Below, piece after piece: positions 1 through 8,397 of a DNA stretch of 64,000 nucleotides. Positions within the stretch are counted from its first letter, which is position 1; each line of letters begins with the position of its first letter. The DNA comes from JAKALD01 sp963817785. GTDB taxonomy: Bacteria; Pseudomonadota; Gammaproteobacteria; Burkholderiales; SG8-39. The translations under genes were made by a program, and so were the position numbers. The stretch is taken from NCBI GenBank assembly GCA_963817785.1, contig CAWFPL010000008.1, positions 558,001 to 622,000 of the forward strand. The letters run 5' to 3'. The notes under the pieces are model-generated. The model did not search any database. It had not been told where the DNA came from and saw only the letters and a list, made by a program, of their open reading frames with translations.

Positions 1-677
1 TCGAGGACTCCTACGCGATTGCGGCCGAGGTGAACAAGGCCAAGGTCGCCGCCGGCGCGAAGGTGCGCGGCCACAAGGTCGGGCTGACCTCCAAGGCGAT
101 GCAGCAGTCCTCGCAGATCGACGAGCCCGACTACGGCGTGCTGCTCGACAACATGTTCATCGAGGACGGCGCCAAGGTTCCGTTCGAGCGCTTCATCGTG
201 CCGCGCGTCGAGATCGAGCTCGCCTTCGTGCTCGGCAAGCCGCTCAAGGGCCCCGGCGTCGGCCTGCTCGAAGTGCTGCGCGCCACCGAGTTCGTGGTGC
301 CCTCGATCGAGATCATCGACGCGCGCGTGCAGAACCCGCGCAAGATCTTCGACACCGTCGCCGACAACGGCGCGGCGGCGGGAATCGTGCTCGGCGGCCG
401 GCCGGTCGGGCCGATGGACGTGGACCTGCGCTGGGTGAGCGGGCTGATGTACCGCAACTCCGAGATCGAGGAGACCGGCGTGGCCGCCGGGGTGCTCGGT
501 CACCCGGCGATGGGCATCGCCTGGCTCGCCAACAAGGTGGGCAAGTTCGGCACCACGCTCGAGCCCGGCCACGTGGTGCTCGCCGGCTCGTTCACGCGCC
601 CGGTGTGGGCGCAGAAGGGCGACACGCTGCGCGCCGACTTCGGCACGCTCGGCAGCCTGTCGGTGCAGTTCGTCTGA
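1..677 (+). CDS. hpaH: 2-oxo-hept-4-ene-1,7-dioate hydratase, 3' part
   Basis: The reading frame is open from the left edge (first full codon at base 3) and ends at 677, giving about 225 residues of a family that is usually near 267, so roughly 40 N-terminal residues lie outside the window. The protein has the fumarylacetoacetase-like fold of HpaH/MhpD hydratases: the segment VPRVEIELAFVLG carries the metal-binding E-x-E pattern, and IDARVQNPRKIFDTVADNG matches the conserved core. HpaH hydrates 2-oxo-hept-4-ene-1,7-dioate in the homoprotocatechuate (4-hydroxyphenylacetate) meta-cleavage pathway. The rest of that pathway is presumably to the left. A closely related hydratase (MhpD-type) is the main alternative. 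Confidence 0.85.
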   Translation, partial: EDSYAIAAEVNKAKVAAGAKVRGHKVGLTSKAMQQSSQIDEPDYGVLLDNMFIEDGAKVPFERFIVPRVEIELAFVLGKPLKGPGVGLLEVLRATEFVVPSIEIIDARVQNPRKIFDTVADNGAAAGIVLGGRPVGPMDVDLRWVSGLMYRNSEIEETGVAAGVLGHPAMGIAWLANKVGKFGTTLEPGHVVLAGSFTRPVWAQKGDTLRADFGTLGSLSVQFV

Positions 678-723
678 GCCCACCGGGGCCCCGCTTACCG
701 CTGCGGTCCGATACCGGCACTCG

Positions 724-2199
724 ATGGCGAAGATCGACGTCTGCATCATCCGTCCGCCTCTGCTCGTGGACTGCGAGGCGCTGCGCGAGATCGCTGAATC
801 GCTGTGCTACGCGCTCCTGCGGCTGGGGCACCGATCGACGATCGTCGAGAACCGATTTCCGGCGGACACCGCGAGCATCGTGCTCGGTGCGCACCTGCTG
901 GGGGAGCGCGCGCTCGAGGTGCTGCCCGCTTCGGCGATCGTGTACAACCTGGAGCAGATCGGCCCGGACACGGCGCGCGACAATCCCGGCTATCTCGAGC
1001 TGCTGCGGCAGCGCCGCGTCTGGGATTACTCCGAGCGCAACCTGGAGGCTTACGCGGCGCTGGGCGCGAAGATGGACGCGGCCCTTCTCCCCGTGGGCTA
1101 CGTGCCCGAGCTGGCGCGCATCCAGCCCGCGCCAGAGCAGGACATCGACGTTCTCTTCTACGGCTCGCTCAACGACCGGCGGCGGAAAGTTCTCGAGGAG
1201 ATCACCGGAGCCGGCCTGAACACGCAGGCGGCCTTCGGCATCTACGGCCAGGCGCGCGACGAGCTGATCGCGCGCGCCAAGCTGGTGCTCAACCTTCACT
1301 TCTACCCCGCCAGGCTGTTCGAGATCGTGCGCGTGTCCTACCTGCTCGCCAACCGCAAGGCGGTGGTGAGCGAGTCGAGCGAGCTGGCGGCGTCCGAGAC
1401 GGACCTGGCCGACGCGCTGCGCTTCGCGCCGCCGGAGGACCTGCCCGACCTCTGCGTGGAGCTGGCGTACGACGCCGAGCAGCGCCGCGCGCTCGAGCAA
1501 CAGGGGTACGCGACGTTCAGCGCGCGCCGGCTCGAAGACAGCCTGGCGAAGCTCGTCGGCACCGCCGTCTACCCCGCAGCCGGCCCGCAAGTCCGCTACC
1601 CCCTCAAGCTCAACATCGGCAGCGGAAGGGACTGGCGCGAGGACTGCCTCAACCTGGACATCAGCGCGCAGTGGCGCCCGGACGCGGTCCTCGACATCGG
1701 GCAGCCCTGCGCGCTGCCGCTCGAGCTCGAGACCGCGCGCTTCGGGCATCTGGCGCTGCACGAAAACATGTTCGACGAGATCACGGCCAGCCACGTGCTC
1801 GAGCACATCCACGATCTGCCGACGGCCATGACCAACTTCCTGCGCCTGCTCAAGCCGGGCGGCGCGCTGCGGGTACACGTGCCGTACGACCTTTCCTACG
1901 GCGCGTGGCAGGATCCGACGCACGTGCGCGCTTTCAACGAGCGCAGCTGGGCCTACTACACCAACTGGTTCTGGTATTTCGGCTGGACCGAGCACCGGTT
2001 CGACCTGACGGACCTGCAGTACGCGCTGAGCCCGATCGGCCTCCAGGCCCAGGAGCGCGGCATTCCGGTCGAGGAGATCCTGCGCCTGCCGCGCGCGGTC
2101 GACGAGATGAAGGCTGTCCTGCGCAAGGTCTTCCTGACCGAGGAAGAAGTCCGTGCCGGAGCCCGGATGCGCGGCGATGCCCGCGCCGCCGGCGCCTGA
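724..2199 (+). CDS. glycosyltransferase-like / SAM methyltransferase fusion protein
   Basis: A 491-residue two-domain protein. Residues 1 to about 285 look like the C-terminal half of a group-1 glycosyltransferase (VLFYGSLNDRRRKVLEEI, then a region with FEIVRVSYLLANRKAVVSE). Residues about 295-470 form a class I SAM-dependent methyltransferase: LNIGSGRDW is the glycine-rich SAM loop, ASHVLEHIHDLPTAMTNFL the usual LEH motif, and LKPGGALRVHVP the post-strand-5 segment. This kind of fusion is seen in surface-polysaccharide gene sets, but no other polysaccharide gene is adjacent, so the role is unknown. No clear Shine-Dalgarno sequence precedes the ATG. The last 15 or so codons overlap an antisense SDR remnant and may be read-through into it. 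Confidence 0.7.
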   Translation: MAKIDVCIIRPPLLVDCEALREIAESLCYALLRLGHRSTIVENRFPADTASIVLGAHLLGERALEVLPASAIVYNLEQIGPDTARDNPGYLELLRQRRVWDYSERNLEAYAALGAKMDAALLPVGYVPELARIQPAPEQDIDVLFYGSLNDRRRKVLEEITGAGLNTQAAFGIYGQARDELIARAKLVLNLHFYPARLFEIVRVSYLLANRKAVVSESSELAASETDLADALRFAPPEDLPDLCVELAYDAEQRRALEQQGYATFSARRLEDSLAKLVGTAVYPAAGPQVRYPLKLNIGSGRDWREDCLNLDISAQWRPDAVLDIGQPCALPLELETARFGHLALHENMFDEITASHVLEHIHDLPTAMTNFLRLLKPGGALRVHVPYDLSYGAWQDPTHVRAFNERSWAYYTNWFWYFGWTEHRFDLTDLQYALSPIGLQAQERGIPVEEILRLPRAVDEMKAVLRKVFLTEEEVRAGARMRGDARAAGA

Positions 2200-2247
2200 G
2201 CCCGCGCCGAGCACCAGCGCCACCTTGTCCTTCAGCCGCTCGGCCAT
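2185..2247 (-). pseudogene. 5' remnant of a short-chain dehydrogenase gene
   Basis: Starting with ATG at 2247, nine bases past the stop of the methyltransferase gene, the minus strand encodes MAERLKDKVALVLGAGSGAG, which is the characteristic beginning of a short-chain dehydrogenase/reductase with its nucleotide-binding glycine loop. After about 20 codons the similarity stops where the convergent glycosyltransferase fusion gene ends. I read this as the next gene of the minus-strand operon, cut off by a rearrangement that brought in the fusion gene. Confidence 0.45.
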
Positions 2248-2256
2248 CGGGCCCCG

Positions 2257-2883
2257 TCAAGTCCTGCGCCACACGCTCGCCAGCCAGGGCTGCTGCGCGC
2301 GCGGCAACCCCGCGGGGCGGTAATAGTGCTCCAGCTCGACGAAGCCCGCCGCCGAGAGATGGCGCCGCCAGCCCTCGAGGTCGTGGTAGGCGCCATAGCG
2401 TCCGCGGTTCCAGCCCTCCTGGTTTTCGCCGCGCGGATTCGAGCTGAACAGCACGCCGCCCGGCTTCAGCGCCGCACGCACCTGCAGCAGCACACGCGGC
2501 AACTCCTGGCTCGGAACGTGAAACAGCGACGCGTTCGCGAATACGCCGTCGAACCCTCCGGGCGGCAGATCGAGCCGCAGGAACTCCTGCTCGAGCACCT
2601 CGCAGCCGCTGTACCGGCGCGCCATCGCCGCGAGGCGCGCCGAGCCCTCCAGCCCGACCGCGACGTGACCGAGGCCGGCAAAGGTCTTGAGATCGCGCCC
2701 CGGCCCGCAGCCGAAGTCGAGGATCGAGAACGGCGGATGCGCTTCGATGTGCCGCAACAGCGCCGCGACGTTCTGGCTCACGTCGTGAGCGCGCGTGCCT
2801 TGCCAGAAGTCCTCGGCGCGCTGGTCGTAATGCTGCAGCGTCAGGGCGGCGATCTTCTCGAGATCCGCGCAGTCCAGCGTCAT
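2257..2883 (-). CDS. class I SAM-dependent methyltransferase
   Basis: A 208-residue methyltransferase. ILDFGCGPGRDLKTFAGLG (about residues 53-71) is motif I of the SAM-binding fold, VGLEGSARLAAMA follows with the acidic residue expected at the end of strand 2, FDGVFANASLFHVP is motif II and LKPGGVLFSS is post-II. It belongs to the Methyltransf_25/ubiE-like group; the substrate cannot be told from sequence. It lies 28 bp behind the thioesterase gene on the same strand and is probably the last intact gene of the hcr-like operon. Confidence 0.75.
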   Translation of the reverse strand: MTLDCADLEKIAALTLQHYDQRAEDFWQGTRAHDVSQNVAALLRHIEAHPPFSILDFGCGPGRDLKTFAGLGHVAVGLEGSARLAAMARRYSGCEVLEQEFLRLDLPPGGFDGVFANASLFHVPSQELPRVLLQVRAALKPGGVLFSSNPRGENQEGWNRGRYGAYHDLEGWRRHLSAAGFVELEHYYRPAGLPRAQQPWLASVWRRT

Positions 2884-2911
2884 CCCGGCCCGCGAGCAGG
2901 GCCCTGTCCGC

Positions 2912-3331
2912 TCACCCCAGCGCCCTGCTTTCGTCCACGCACAGCAACCGCACCCGCCCTTGCGCCACGAGCTGCTCCTTGTCGTCGCGGATCCACGCTT
3001 CCCACACCTGGCTCGAGCGCCCGCGCGTGACGGGCCGGGCGAGGCCGTGCAGCTTGCCGGTGCGCACCGCGCGGATGAACGAAGTGTTGTTCTCCAGCCC
3101 GACCACGCGCTGGCCGCGCGGCTGTGCCGCCACCGCGGCGCCGATCGAGGCGAGCGTCTCGATCACCCCGCAATGCACGCCGCCGTGCACGATGCCGTAG
3201 CCCTGGTGGTGCTTCTCGGTCACCTCCCACTCGCAGGTGACCTCATCCGGGGAAGCGCTGAGGATCACGATCCCCATCTCCTTCACCCAGCCGGACATCC
3301 GGTTGATGCGCTGCCGCAGTTCTTCAGCCAT
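2912..3331 (-). CDS. PaaI-type hotdog-fold thioesterase
   Basis: 139 residues from the ATG at 3331, which follows a good ribosome site (GGAAGGAAAG). A longer frame exists upstream but adds an arginine-rich stretch unlike the family. The hotdog signature is YGIVHGGVHCGVIETLASIG, with the HGG turn and a Glu where the catalytic Asp/Glu of PaaI-type enzymes sits. These enzymes hydrolyse aryl- or acyl-CoA. Its position behind an aryl-CoA reductase-like complex suggests it releases CoA from pathway intermediates or dead-end products; that is inference. Confidence 0.8.
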   Translation of the reverse strand: MAEELRQRINRMSGWVKEMGIVILSASPDEVTCEWEVTEKHHQGYGIVHGGVHCGVIETLASIGAAVAAQPRGQRVVGLENNTSFIRAVRTGKLHGLARPVTRGRSSQVWEAWIRDDKEQLVAQGRVRLLCVDESRALG

Positions 3332-3378
3332 CGTCTTTCCTTCCCAGCGGGCATCTTGCCACAGCCCGCGCCGGAATC

Positions 3379-3660
3379 TCACTGCGCGGGACCGCCGATC
3401 GGCCCTGCGAGATGGCCTTCCTTGATCCAAACGCTCGCGCCGGCAGGCCCCGCCTGAGCGCGCAGCGGCGCGCCCGGGGGCAAGCGCAGCCAGGACCCGC
3501 GCGTGAACGCCTCATCGCCTTCCTCGAAGCCGCCGATGGGATCGAGCATCTTGCGCTCGACCCCGGTGACCAGCGAGGGCGTCCACGCCATTGCGGCCGC
3601 GTGCGCCGAGGCGCGCTGAGTGAAGTCGGCGTTGAGGTCCATCGATCGCGGCCGGGGCAC
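3379..3660 (-). CDS. shortened ChrR-like cupin protein
   Basis: 93 residues from a GTG at 3660 (an ATG at 3642 is possible). The first 35 residues resemble the start of ChrR-type cupins (DLNADFTQRASAHAAAM, GVERKMLDPIGG) and the last 45 resemble the end of such a domain (RGSWLRLPPGAPLRAQAGPAG, WIKEGHLAG). The middle of the jelly roll, which in this family carries the metal-binding His and Glu residues, is missing, so the protein is about 30-50 residues short yet still in frame. It sits 13 bp behind hcrB. It may be a non-metal-binding remnant of a cupin. Confidence 0.55.
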   Translation of the reverse strand: MPRPRSMDLNADFTQRASAHAAAMAWTPSLVTGVERKMLDPIGGFEEGDEAFTRGSWLRLPPGAPLRAQAGPAGASVWIKEGHLAGPIGGPAQ

Positions 3661-3673
3661 TCCGGGCCCGGTG

Positions 3674-4699
3674 CTACGCGAGCGTCTGTTTCGCGATGCG
3701 CAGCCGCGTCGCCGCCATGTCGTCGCCGCGGATTTCCCTCAGCGCGTAGCCGACGAAAGCGCCGACGACCTCCTTCCTCCAGTACAGGTCGAGGTCGGCG
3801 TTGTCCATCGGCTTGGCGCGCGAGGCCACGGTCGCCGCCGCTTCCGCGATGGCGTCGTCGGTGAGCTTGCGGCCCGTCAGCGTCGCGCCGGCCTTGTCGA
3901 CCAGGAACGGCCGCGAGGCGACCGCGCCGAGCGCGATCCTCGCCTCCTCGATCGTTCCGTCGGGCGCGGTCTTCACCGCCGCCCCGACGCCGAGCACGGG
4001 GAAATCGAACGCGCCGCGGCGGCGCAGCTTCCAGTACGTGCTCTTCCAGCCTGCGGCCAGAGACAGCAGCACCTCGGTGAGGATCTCGTCGGGCCTGCGG
4101 GTGAGATAGTCGATGCCGTCGTTGCGGTACAAGTCCGCGAGCGCCACCTCGCGCTCGCCGGCGGCCGACACCAGCTTCACCCTGGCGCCGAGCGCGATCA
4201 GGGCCGGTGCGCTGTCGGTCGAGGACACCGCCACGCAGCGCTTGCTCGCGGTGGCCACCCAGCAGGTCTCGCCTTCCTTCTTCAGGCAGAAATCGATCGC
4301 CTTGCGCCATTCGTGGCTCTGGTCGTAGTAGGTGCAGCGCGTGTCCAGGCACAGGTTTCCGCCGAGCGTACCCGCGTTCCGCAGGTGCGGCGTTGCGATC
4401 TGCGCCGCGGCCTGCCACAGGCCGCGGTAGTGCGCGCGCACCGGCGCCGAGCCGACGAGCTCGGTGAGCGTCAGACCCGCGCCCAGGGTGAGCCCCGAGC
4501 CGTTGGCGAGCTTCTTCAGCTCGGGCACGCGGCGCAGCGACACCAGCGTCGCGGGGGTCTGGTGGCGGCGCTTCATGTTCGGCACCAGGTCGGTGCCGCC
4601 GGCGATCAGCATCGCCTGGGGACCCTCGTCGGCGAGGATGCGCGCCGCCTCGGCGACCGTGCGCGGCGAGCGGAATGCGAACCAGGGCAGGCGGATCAT
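3674..4699 (-). CDS. hcrB: 4-hydroxybenzoyl-CoA reductase-like FAD/[4Fe-4S] subunit
   Basis: 341 residues of the medium, FAD-binding subunit of the xanthine dehydrogenase family. The FAD loop LIAGGTDLVPNMK is at 31-43 and TPHLRNAGTLGGNLC at 103-117. What separates it from ordinary family members is the cysteine-bearing insertion after residue 117: Cys122, Cys138, Cys146 and Cys155 fall where 4-hydroxybenzoyl-CoA reductase binds an extra [4Fe-4S] cluster that lets electrons enter in the reductive direction. Its ATG overlaps the stop of the large-subunit gene (ATGA). The enzyme would reductively dehydroxylate, or otherwise reduce, an aryl-CoA using ferredoxin. The exact substrate is unproven. 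Confidence 0.8.
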   Translation of the reverse strand: MIRLPWFAFRSPRTVAEAARILADEGPQAMLIAGGTDLVPNMKRRHQTPATLVSLRRVPELKKLANGSGLTLGAGLTLTELVGSAPVRAHYRGLWQAAAQIATPHLRNAGTLGGNLCLDTRCTYYDQSHEWRKAIDFCLKKEGETCWVATASKRCVAVSSTDSAPALIALGARVKLVSAAGEREVALADLYRNDGIDYLTRRPDEILTEVLLSLAAGWKSTYWKLRRRGAFDFPVLGVGAAVKTAPDGTIEEARIALGAVASRPFLVDKAGATLTGRKLTDDAIAEAAATVASRAKPMDNADLDLYWRKEVVGAFVGYALREIRGDDMAATRLRIAKQTLA

Positions 4700-7155
4700 G
4701 CGGCCTTCACTCCCGGTTCGCGCTTCGTTTCGTTGCCGTCGCCGCCCTCCCAGGGAGGCAGAACGAAGGTCGGCGCCGGGTACGGCACCGAGGGGAATGC
4801 CTCGGGGCCGACGCGCGGGGTTTCGCCCTTCGCCTTCTTCTCGAGCGCGCGCAGCACCTTGTCGGGCGTGATCGGCACCTCGTCGATCCGCACGCCGACC
4901 GCGTCGAAGATCGCGTTCGCGAGCGCCGGCATCACCGGCAGCAGCGGCCCCTGCCCGACCTCCTTCGCGCCGTACGGACAGTTCGGATCGGGCTCTTCGA
5001 TCAGCGCCACCTCGACCTCGGGCATGTCGAGCGAGGTGAGGCTCTTGTAGTCGAGCAGCGAGGGCGTGCGGTGCACCAGCGCACCGGAGAGCTTCGGCGG
5101 CAGGCGGCGGAACACCTGCTCTTCCATCAGCGCCTCGCCCAGGCCCATATACACGCCGCCGATCACCTGGCCGCGTGCCAATACGGGATTCAGCGCTCGC
5201 CCGAGGTCGTGCGCGATCCAGATCCTCGGCACCGTGACCCAGCCGGTATGCGGGTCAACCTCGGTCTCGACCACGCAGGCCGAGAAGCTGTACGCGGGCG
5301 ACGGCCCGACGCCCGCGCCCTTGTACTTGCCCGGAGGCTTGGGCGGGGCATACGAGCCGACCGCCGAGAGCGTGCCGAACTTCGCCTCGGCGAGCCCCAC
5401 GGCCTCGATGAAGGTGATGCCCTTGCCCGGCTCCTCGGCGGCGAACACCCCGCCCTGCGAGAACTGCACCCGGTCGGGTAGCGTATCGAGCGGCTCGGCC
5501 GCGGCCGCGGCGAGCTGCTCGCGCACGCGCCCGGCCGCCTGCAGCGCCGCGTTGCCCATCATGATGGTGACGCGGCTCGAATAGGATCCCAGGTCGATCG
5601 GCGTGATGCCGGTGTCGCCGGTGACACAGCGCACGAGTCCGGGGTCGATGCCGAGCGTCTCGGACACCAGCCCCGCGAGCACGTCGTCGGACCCCTGGCC
5701 GATCTCGGTCGCGCCGCAGTACACGGTGACCTGGCCGCTGCGGTCGAGCAGGATCTGCACGGCCGAATGCGGCAGCTTGTTCCAGTAGATCGACACGCCC
5801 GCGCCGCACATGTAGGTCGAGCACGCGAGGCCCACGCCGCGCCCTTCGGGCAGCTTGCGGTGCTTGTCCTTCCAGCCGGACATTTCGACCACCTTGCGGA
5901 TGCACTCGGCGAGCCCGGTCGAGCCGACACGCAGCCAGCTCGCGGTGAGCGAATCGGGCTTGGTGACCATGGCGAGGCGCAGCTCGGCCGGATCGAGGCC
6001 GAGTCGGTCGGCGATCTTGTCGAGCTGCACTTCCTGGCCGAAGCGCGGCTGCGGCGTGCCGTGCCCGCGCTTGGGCCCGCAGGCCGGCTTGTTGGTGAAG
6101 GTGCGGCAGGCCTCGAACTTGAAGCGCGGCAGGTGGTAGGTCACGGGCGTGAGCACCCCGGTATAGAAGGTGCTCGCGGGCCCGTGCGAGCCGTAGGCGC
6201 CGCCGTCGAGCAGCGTCTGCAGGTGCATCGCGGTGAGCCGGCCGTCCTTCGTCACGCCGGTGCGGAACTTCATCAGCACCGGGTGCCGGCCGCGGTGCTG
6301 GTAGAACACCTCTTCGCGCGTGAGGCAGATCTTCACCGGCCGCCCGAGCATCAGCGCGGCCTTGCTCACCACGAACTCGTGGTTGCCCGGGTCGCACTTG
6401 CCGCCGAAGGCGCCGCCGTTCGGCGTGGCGATCACGCGGATGTGCGAAGCGGGCATCTGCAGCACGCGCGCGAGCTGGCGATGCAGATAGTGCGGATTCT
6501 GCGTGCTCGTCGAAAGCAGGAGCTTGCCGTCGCCCTCCACGCAGGCGAGCGAAGCCTGCTGCTCCATCGGCAGGTGGGTGTTGCCCTCGTAGAAGAACAG
6601 GTCCTCGAAGACGTGGTCGGACTTGGCCAGCGCCTCCTCGACGTCGCCGAACTCGTAGGACTGGTTGCGGTGGATGTTGCCCTGCTCGCCGTAGTCGTGG
6701 ATGCGCGTCTCGGGCCGGGCGAGCGCTTCCTCGGACGAGGCGATGGTCGGCAGCGGCCGGTACTTCACCTCGATCAGCTCGAGCGCCTCCCGCGCGGTCT
6801 GCTCGTCCTTCGCGATCACCGCGGCCACCGGGTCGCCGACGAAGCGCACGCGCTCGGGCGCGAGCGCGTGCTCGTCCTGCGACACCGGCATGATCCCGTA
6901 GGGCACCGGGAAGTCCGCGCCGGTGAGCACCAGGTGCACGCCCCGGTGGCTGCGCGCGCGCGAGACGTCGATCGACTCGATCAGCGCGTGCGGCAGCGGC
7001 GAGCGCAGGAGCTTGCAATGCAGCATGCGCGGCAGCACCAGGTCGTCGGCGAAGCGCAGCTGGCCGATCACCTTGGCGCGCCCGTCGACGCGCCGGCGCG
7101 GCTTGCCGATGGTGTCGAAGCGCCGCTTCTGGAACGGTTTCTCGGGGGCGTTCAC
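4696..7155 (-). CDS. hcrA: 4-hydroxybenzoyl-CoA reductase-like molybdenum subunit
   Basis: 819 residues from a GTG at 7155, whose TGA-overlap (GTGA) with the small-subunit gene and upstream GGGAGGG fix the start. It is the large subunit of the xanthine oxidase family: the N-terminal domain begins near IGKPRRRVDGRAKVIGQLRF, the Mo-pterin loop is NGGAFGGKCDPG, GATEIGQGSDDV carries the conserved Gln near Mo, and GAKEVGQGPLL near the C terminus holds the catalytic Glu. It forms the usual heterotrimer with the [2Fe-2S] and FAD subunits encoded on either side. The assignment to HcrA rather than a CO, nicotinate or xanthine enzyme rests on its hcrB-type partner. Confidence 0.8.
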   Translation of the reverse strand: MNAPEKPFQKRRFDTIGKPRRRVDGRAKVIGQLRFADDLVLPRMLHCKLLRSPLPHALIESIDVSRARSHRGVHLVLTGADFPVPYGIMPVSQDEHALAPERVRFVGDPVAAVIAKDEQTAREALELIEVKYRPLPTIASSEEALARPETRIHDYGEQGNIHRNQSYEFGDVEEALAKSDHVFEDLFFYEGNTHLPMEQQASLACVEGDGKLLLSTSTQNPHYLHRQLARVLQMPASHIRVIATPNGGAFGGKCDPGNHEFVVSKAALMLGRPVKICLTREEVFYQHRGRHPVLMKFRTGVTKDGRLTAMHLQTLLDGGAYGSHGPASTFYTGVLTPVTYHLPRFKFEACRTFTNKPACGPKRGHGTPQPRFGQEVQLDKIADRLGLDPAELRLAMVTKPDSLTASWLRVGSTGLAECIRKVVEMSGWKDKHRKLPEGRGVGLACSTYMCGAGVSIYWNKLPHSAVQILLDRSGQVTVYCGATEIGQGSDDVLAGLVSETLGIDPGLVRCVTGDTGITPIDLGSYSSRVTIMMGNAALQAAGRVREQLAAAAAEPLDTLPDRVQFSQGGVFAAEEPGKGITFIEAVGLAEAKFGTLSAVGSYAPPKPPGKYKGAGVGPSPAYSFSACVVETEVDPHTGWVTVPRIWIAHDLGRALNPVLARGQVIGGVYMGLGEALMEEQVFRRLPPKLSGALVHRTPSLLDYKSLTSLDMPEVEVALIEEPDPNCPYGAKEVGQGPLLPVMPALANAIFDAVGVRIDEVPITPDKVLRALEKKAKGETPRVGPEAFPSVPYPAPTFVLPPWEGGDGNETKREPGVKAA

Positions 7156-7646
7156 GGCTTGCCCTCCCGCATGACGCGCGCCGCGTCCTCGATCGCTTCC
7201 CAGATCTGCTGGTAGCCGGTGCAGCGGCACAGGTTCCCGGAGATCGCCTCCTTGATGCGCTCGCGGCTCGGCGCGGGCTCCTCGTCGAGCAGCGCCTTGG
7301 CGGTCATCAGCATGCCGGAGGTGCAGTAGCCGCACTGCGAGCCGCCGTGGTCGGCGAACGCCGCCTGCAGCGGATGCAGCTCGGTGCCTTTCGCCAGCCC
7401 CTCGACGGTCTGGATGTCGCGGCCCTCGCAGTCCACCGCGAGCTCCAGGCAGGAGAGCAGCGGCTTGCCGTCGACGAGCACCGTGCAGGCGCCGCACTCG
7501 CCCAGCTCGCAGCCGTGCTTGGTGCCGGTGAGGTTGAGGTCCTCGCGCAGGACTTCGAGCAGCGTCTTGTAGGGGGCGAACGAGACCGGCTGGTCCTCGC
7601 CGTTCACGCGCAGCGTCATGTGGACGCGATCGGGTACCGCATTCAT
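7152..7646 (-). CDS. hcrC: 4-hydroxybenzoyl-CoA reductase-like [2Fe-2S] subunit
   Basis: 164 residues carrying two [2Fe-2S] clusters. The plant-type cluster uses Cys46, Cys51, Cys54 and Cys66 (KHGCELGECGACTVLVDG). The second, in the helical domain, uses GSQCGYCTSGM and NLCRCTGYQQI. The ATG overlaps the tetR stop (ATGA) and the stop overlaps the hcrA start (GTGA), so tetR, hcrC, hcrA and hcrB are translationally coupled. The subunit passes electrons between the FAD subunit and molybdenum. Confidence 0.85.
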   Translation of the reverse strand: MNAVPDRVHMTLRVNGEDQPVSFAPYKTLLEVLREDLNLTGTKHGCELGECGACTVLVDGKPLLSCLELAVDCEGRDIQTVEGLAKGTELHPLQAAFADHGGSQCGYCTSGMLMTAKALLDEEPAPSRERIKEAISGNLCRCTGYQQIWEAIEDAARVMREGKP

Positions 7647-8263
7647 TTGTTCAGTCCTCTCACGAGATAGTCGGCGAGCGATTGCGCCACTTCGACCGAC
7701 GTGAGCTTGCCGTCCGGCCGGAACCAGCGCGCGCTCCAATTGACCGCGCCGAGCATGGCGCGCGTGACCAGCGCTGCGTCGGCCTTCGCGAACTCGCCCC
7801 GCTTCATGCCTTCGGCGACCAGCGCGCGCACCTTGTGCTCGTAGCGATCGCGCTTCTCGATCATCGGCTCGCGCATCCCCTCGGGCAGGGCCTCGACCTC
7901 GAGGTGCGCGGTGGCTCCCTCCAGCTCGTCGAGCATCGCCTGCACGTGTGCGCGCAGCACCGCGCGCAGCCGCTCGGCGCTCGAGCTGGGCGTCGCGCGT
8001 GCCGCCTCCACCGCCGCGAGCATGTGCTCGAGCGTGCGCTCCTGGCAGAAAAGCAGGATCTCGTCCTTGCCGCTGAAGTAGTAATAGAGGATGCCTGGCG
8101 AAACGTCGGCCTCCTCGGCGATCTCGCGCATGCCGGCGGCGGCGAGGCCCTTGCGGCGAAACACGCGCGCCGCGGCGCGCAGGATCTCGGTGCGGCGCGT
8201 CTCGCTCTTGCGCTGGGCGCGCGGCATCGCGCGGCTGGAACGCCGATTCAGAATTTGAACCAT
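7643..8263 (-). CDS. TetR-family repressor of the hcr-like operon
   Basis: 206 residues if it starts at 8263, 194 if at the second ATG (8227). The N-terminal helix-turn-helix is clear: TRRTEILRAAARVFRRKGL, then MREIAEEADVSPGILYYYF. The C-terminal ligand domain is not diagnostic. It is the first gene of the operon and is coupled to hcrC. A perfect 7-bp inverted repeat (8254-8271) lies across the first start codon, which argues for autoregulation and makes the 8227 start the more likely one if 8263 lies inside the operator. An aryl-CoA or the free acid would be the likely inducer, by analogy with other aromatic-CoA operons. Confidence 0.85.
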   Translation of the reverse strand: MVQILNRRSSRAMPRAQRKSETRRTEILRAAARVFRRKGLAAAGMREIAEEADVSPGILYYYFSGKDEILLFCQERTLEHMLAAVEAARATPSSSAERLRAVLRAHVQAMLDELEGATAHLEVEALPEGMREPMIEKRDRYEHKVRALVAEGMKRGEFAKADAALVTRAMLGAVNWSARWFRPDGKLTSVEVAQSLADYLVRGLNK

Positions 8264-8271
8264 TGTTCAAA
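8254..8271. promoter_or_regulatory. palindromic TetR operator
   Basis: TTTGAAC-CATT-GTTCAAA, perfect 7-bp arms with a 4-bp spacer, sitting on the first possible start codon of the tetR gene. Size and symmetry are those of TetR-family operators; binding is inferred. Confidence 0.6.
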
Positions 8272-8397
8272 CTCTAGGGCACGGCGGCGCGCGGCGCAAT
8301 CGGTTTCTTTGATGCAATGCAACACGGGCACGGACGCGGCGCCGCGCCCCGCACCGAAAACCTGCGCATCGGCGCAAACAGCCGCTACGCGCTCAAA

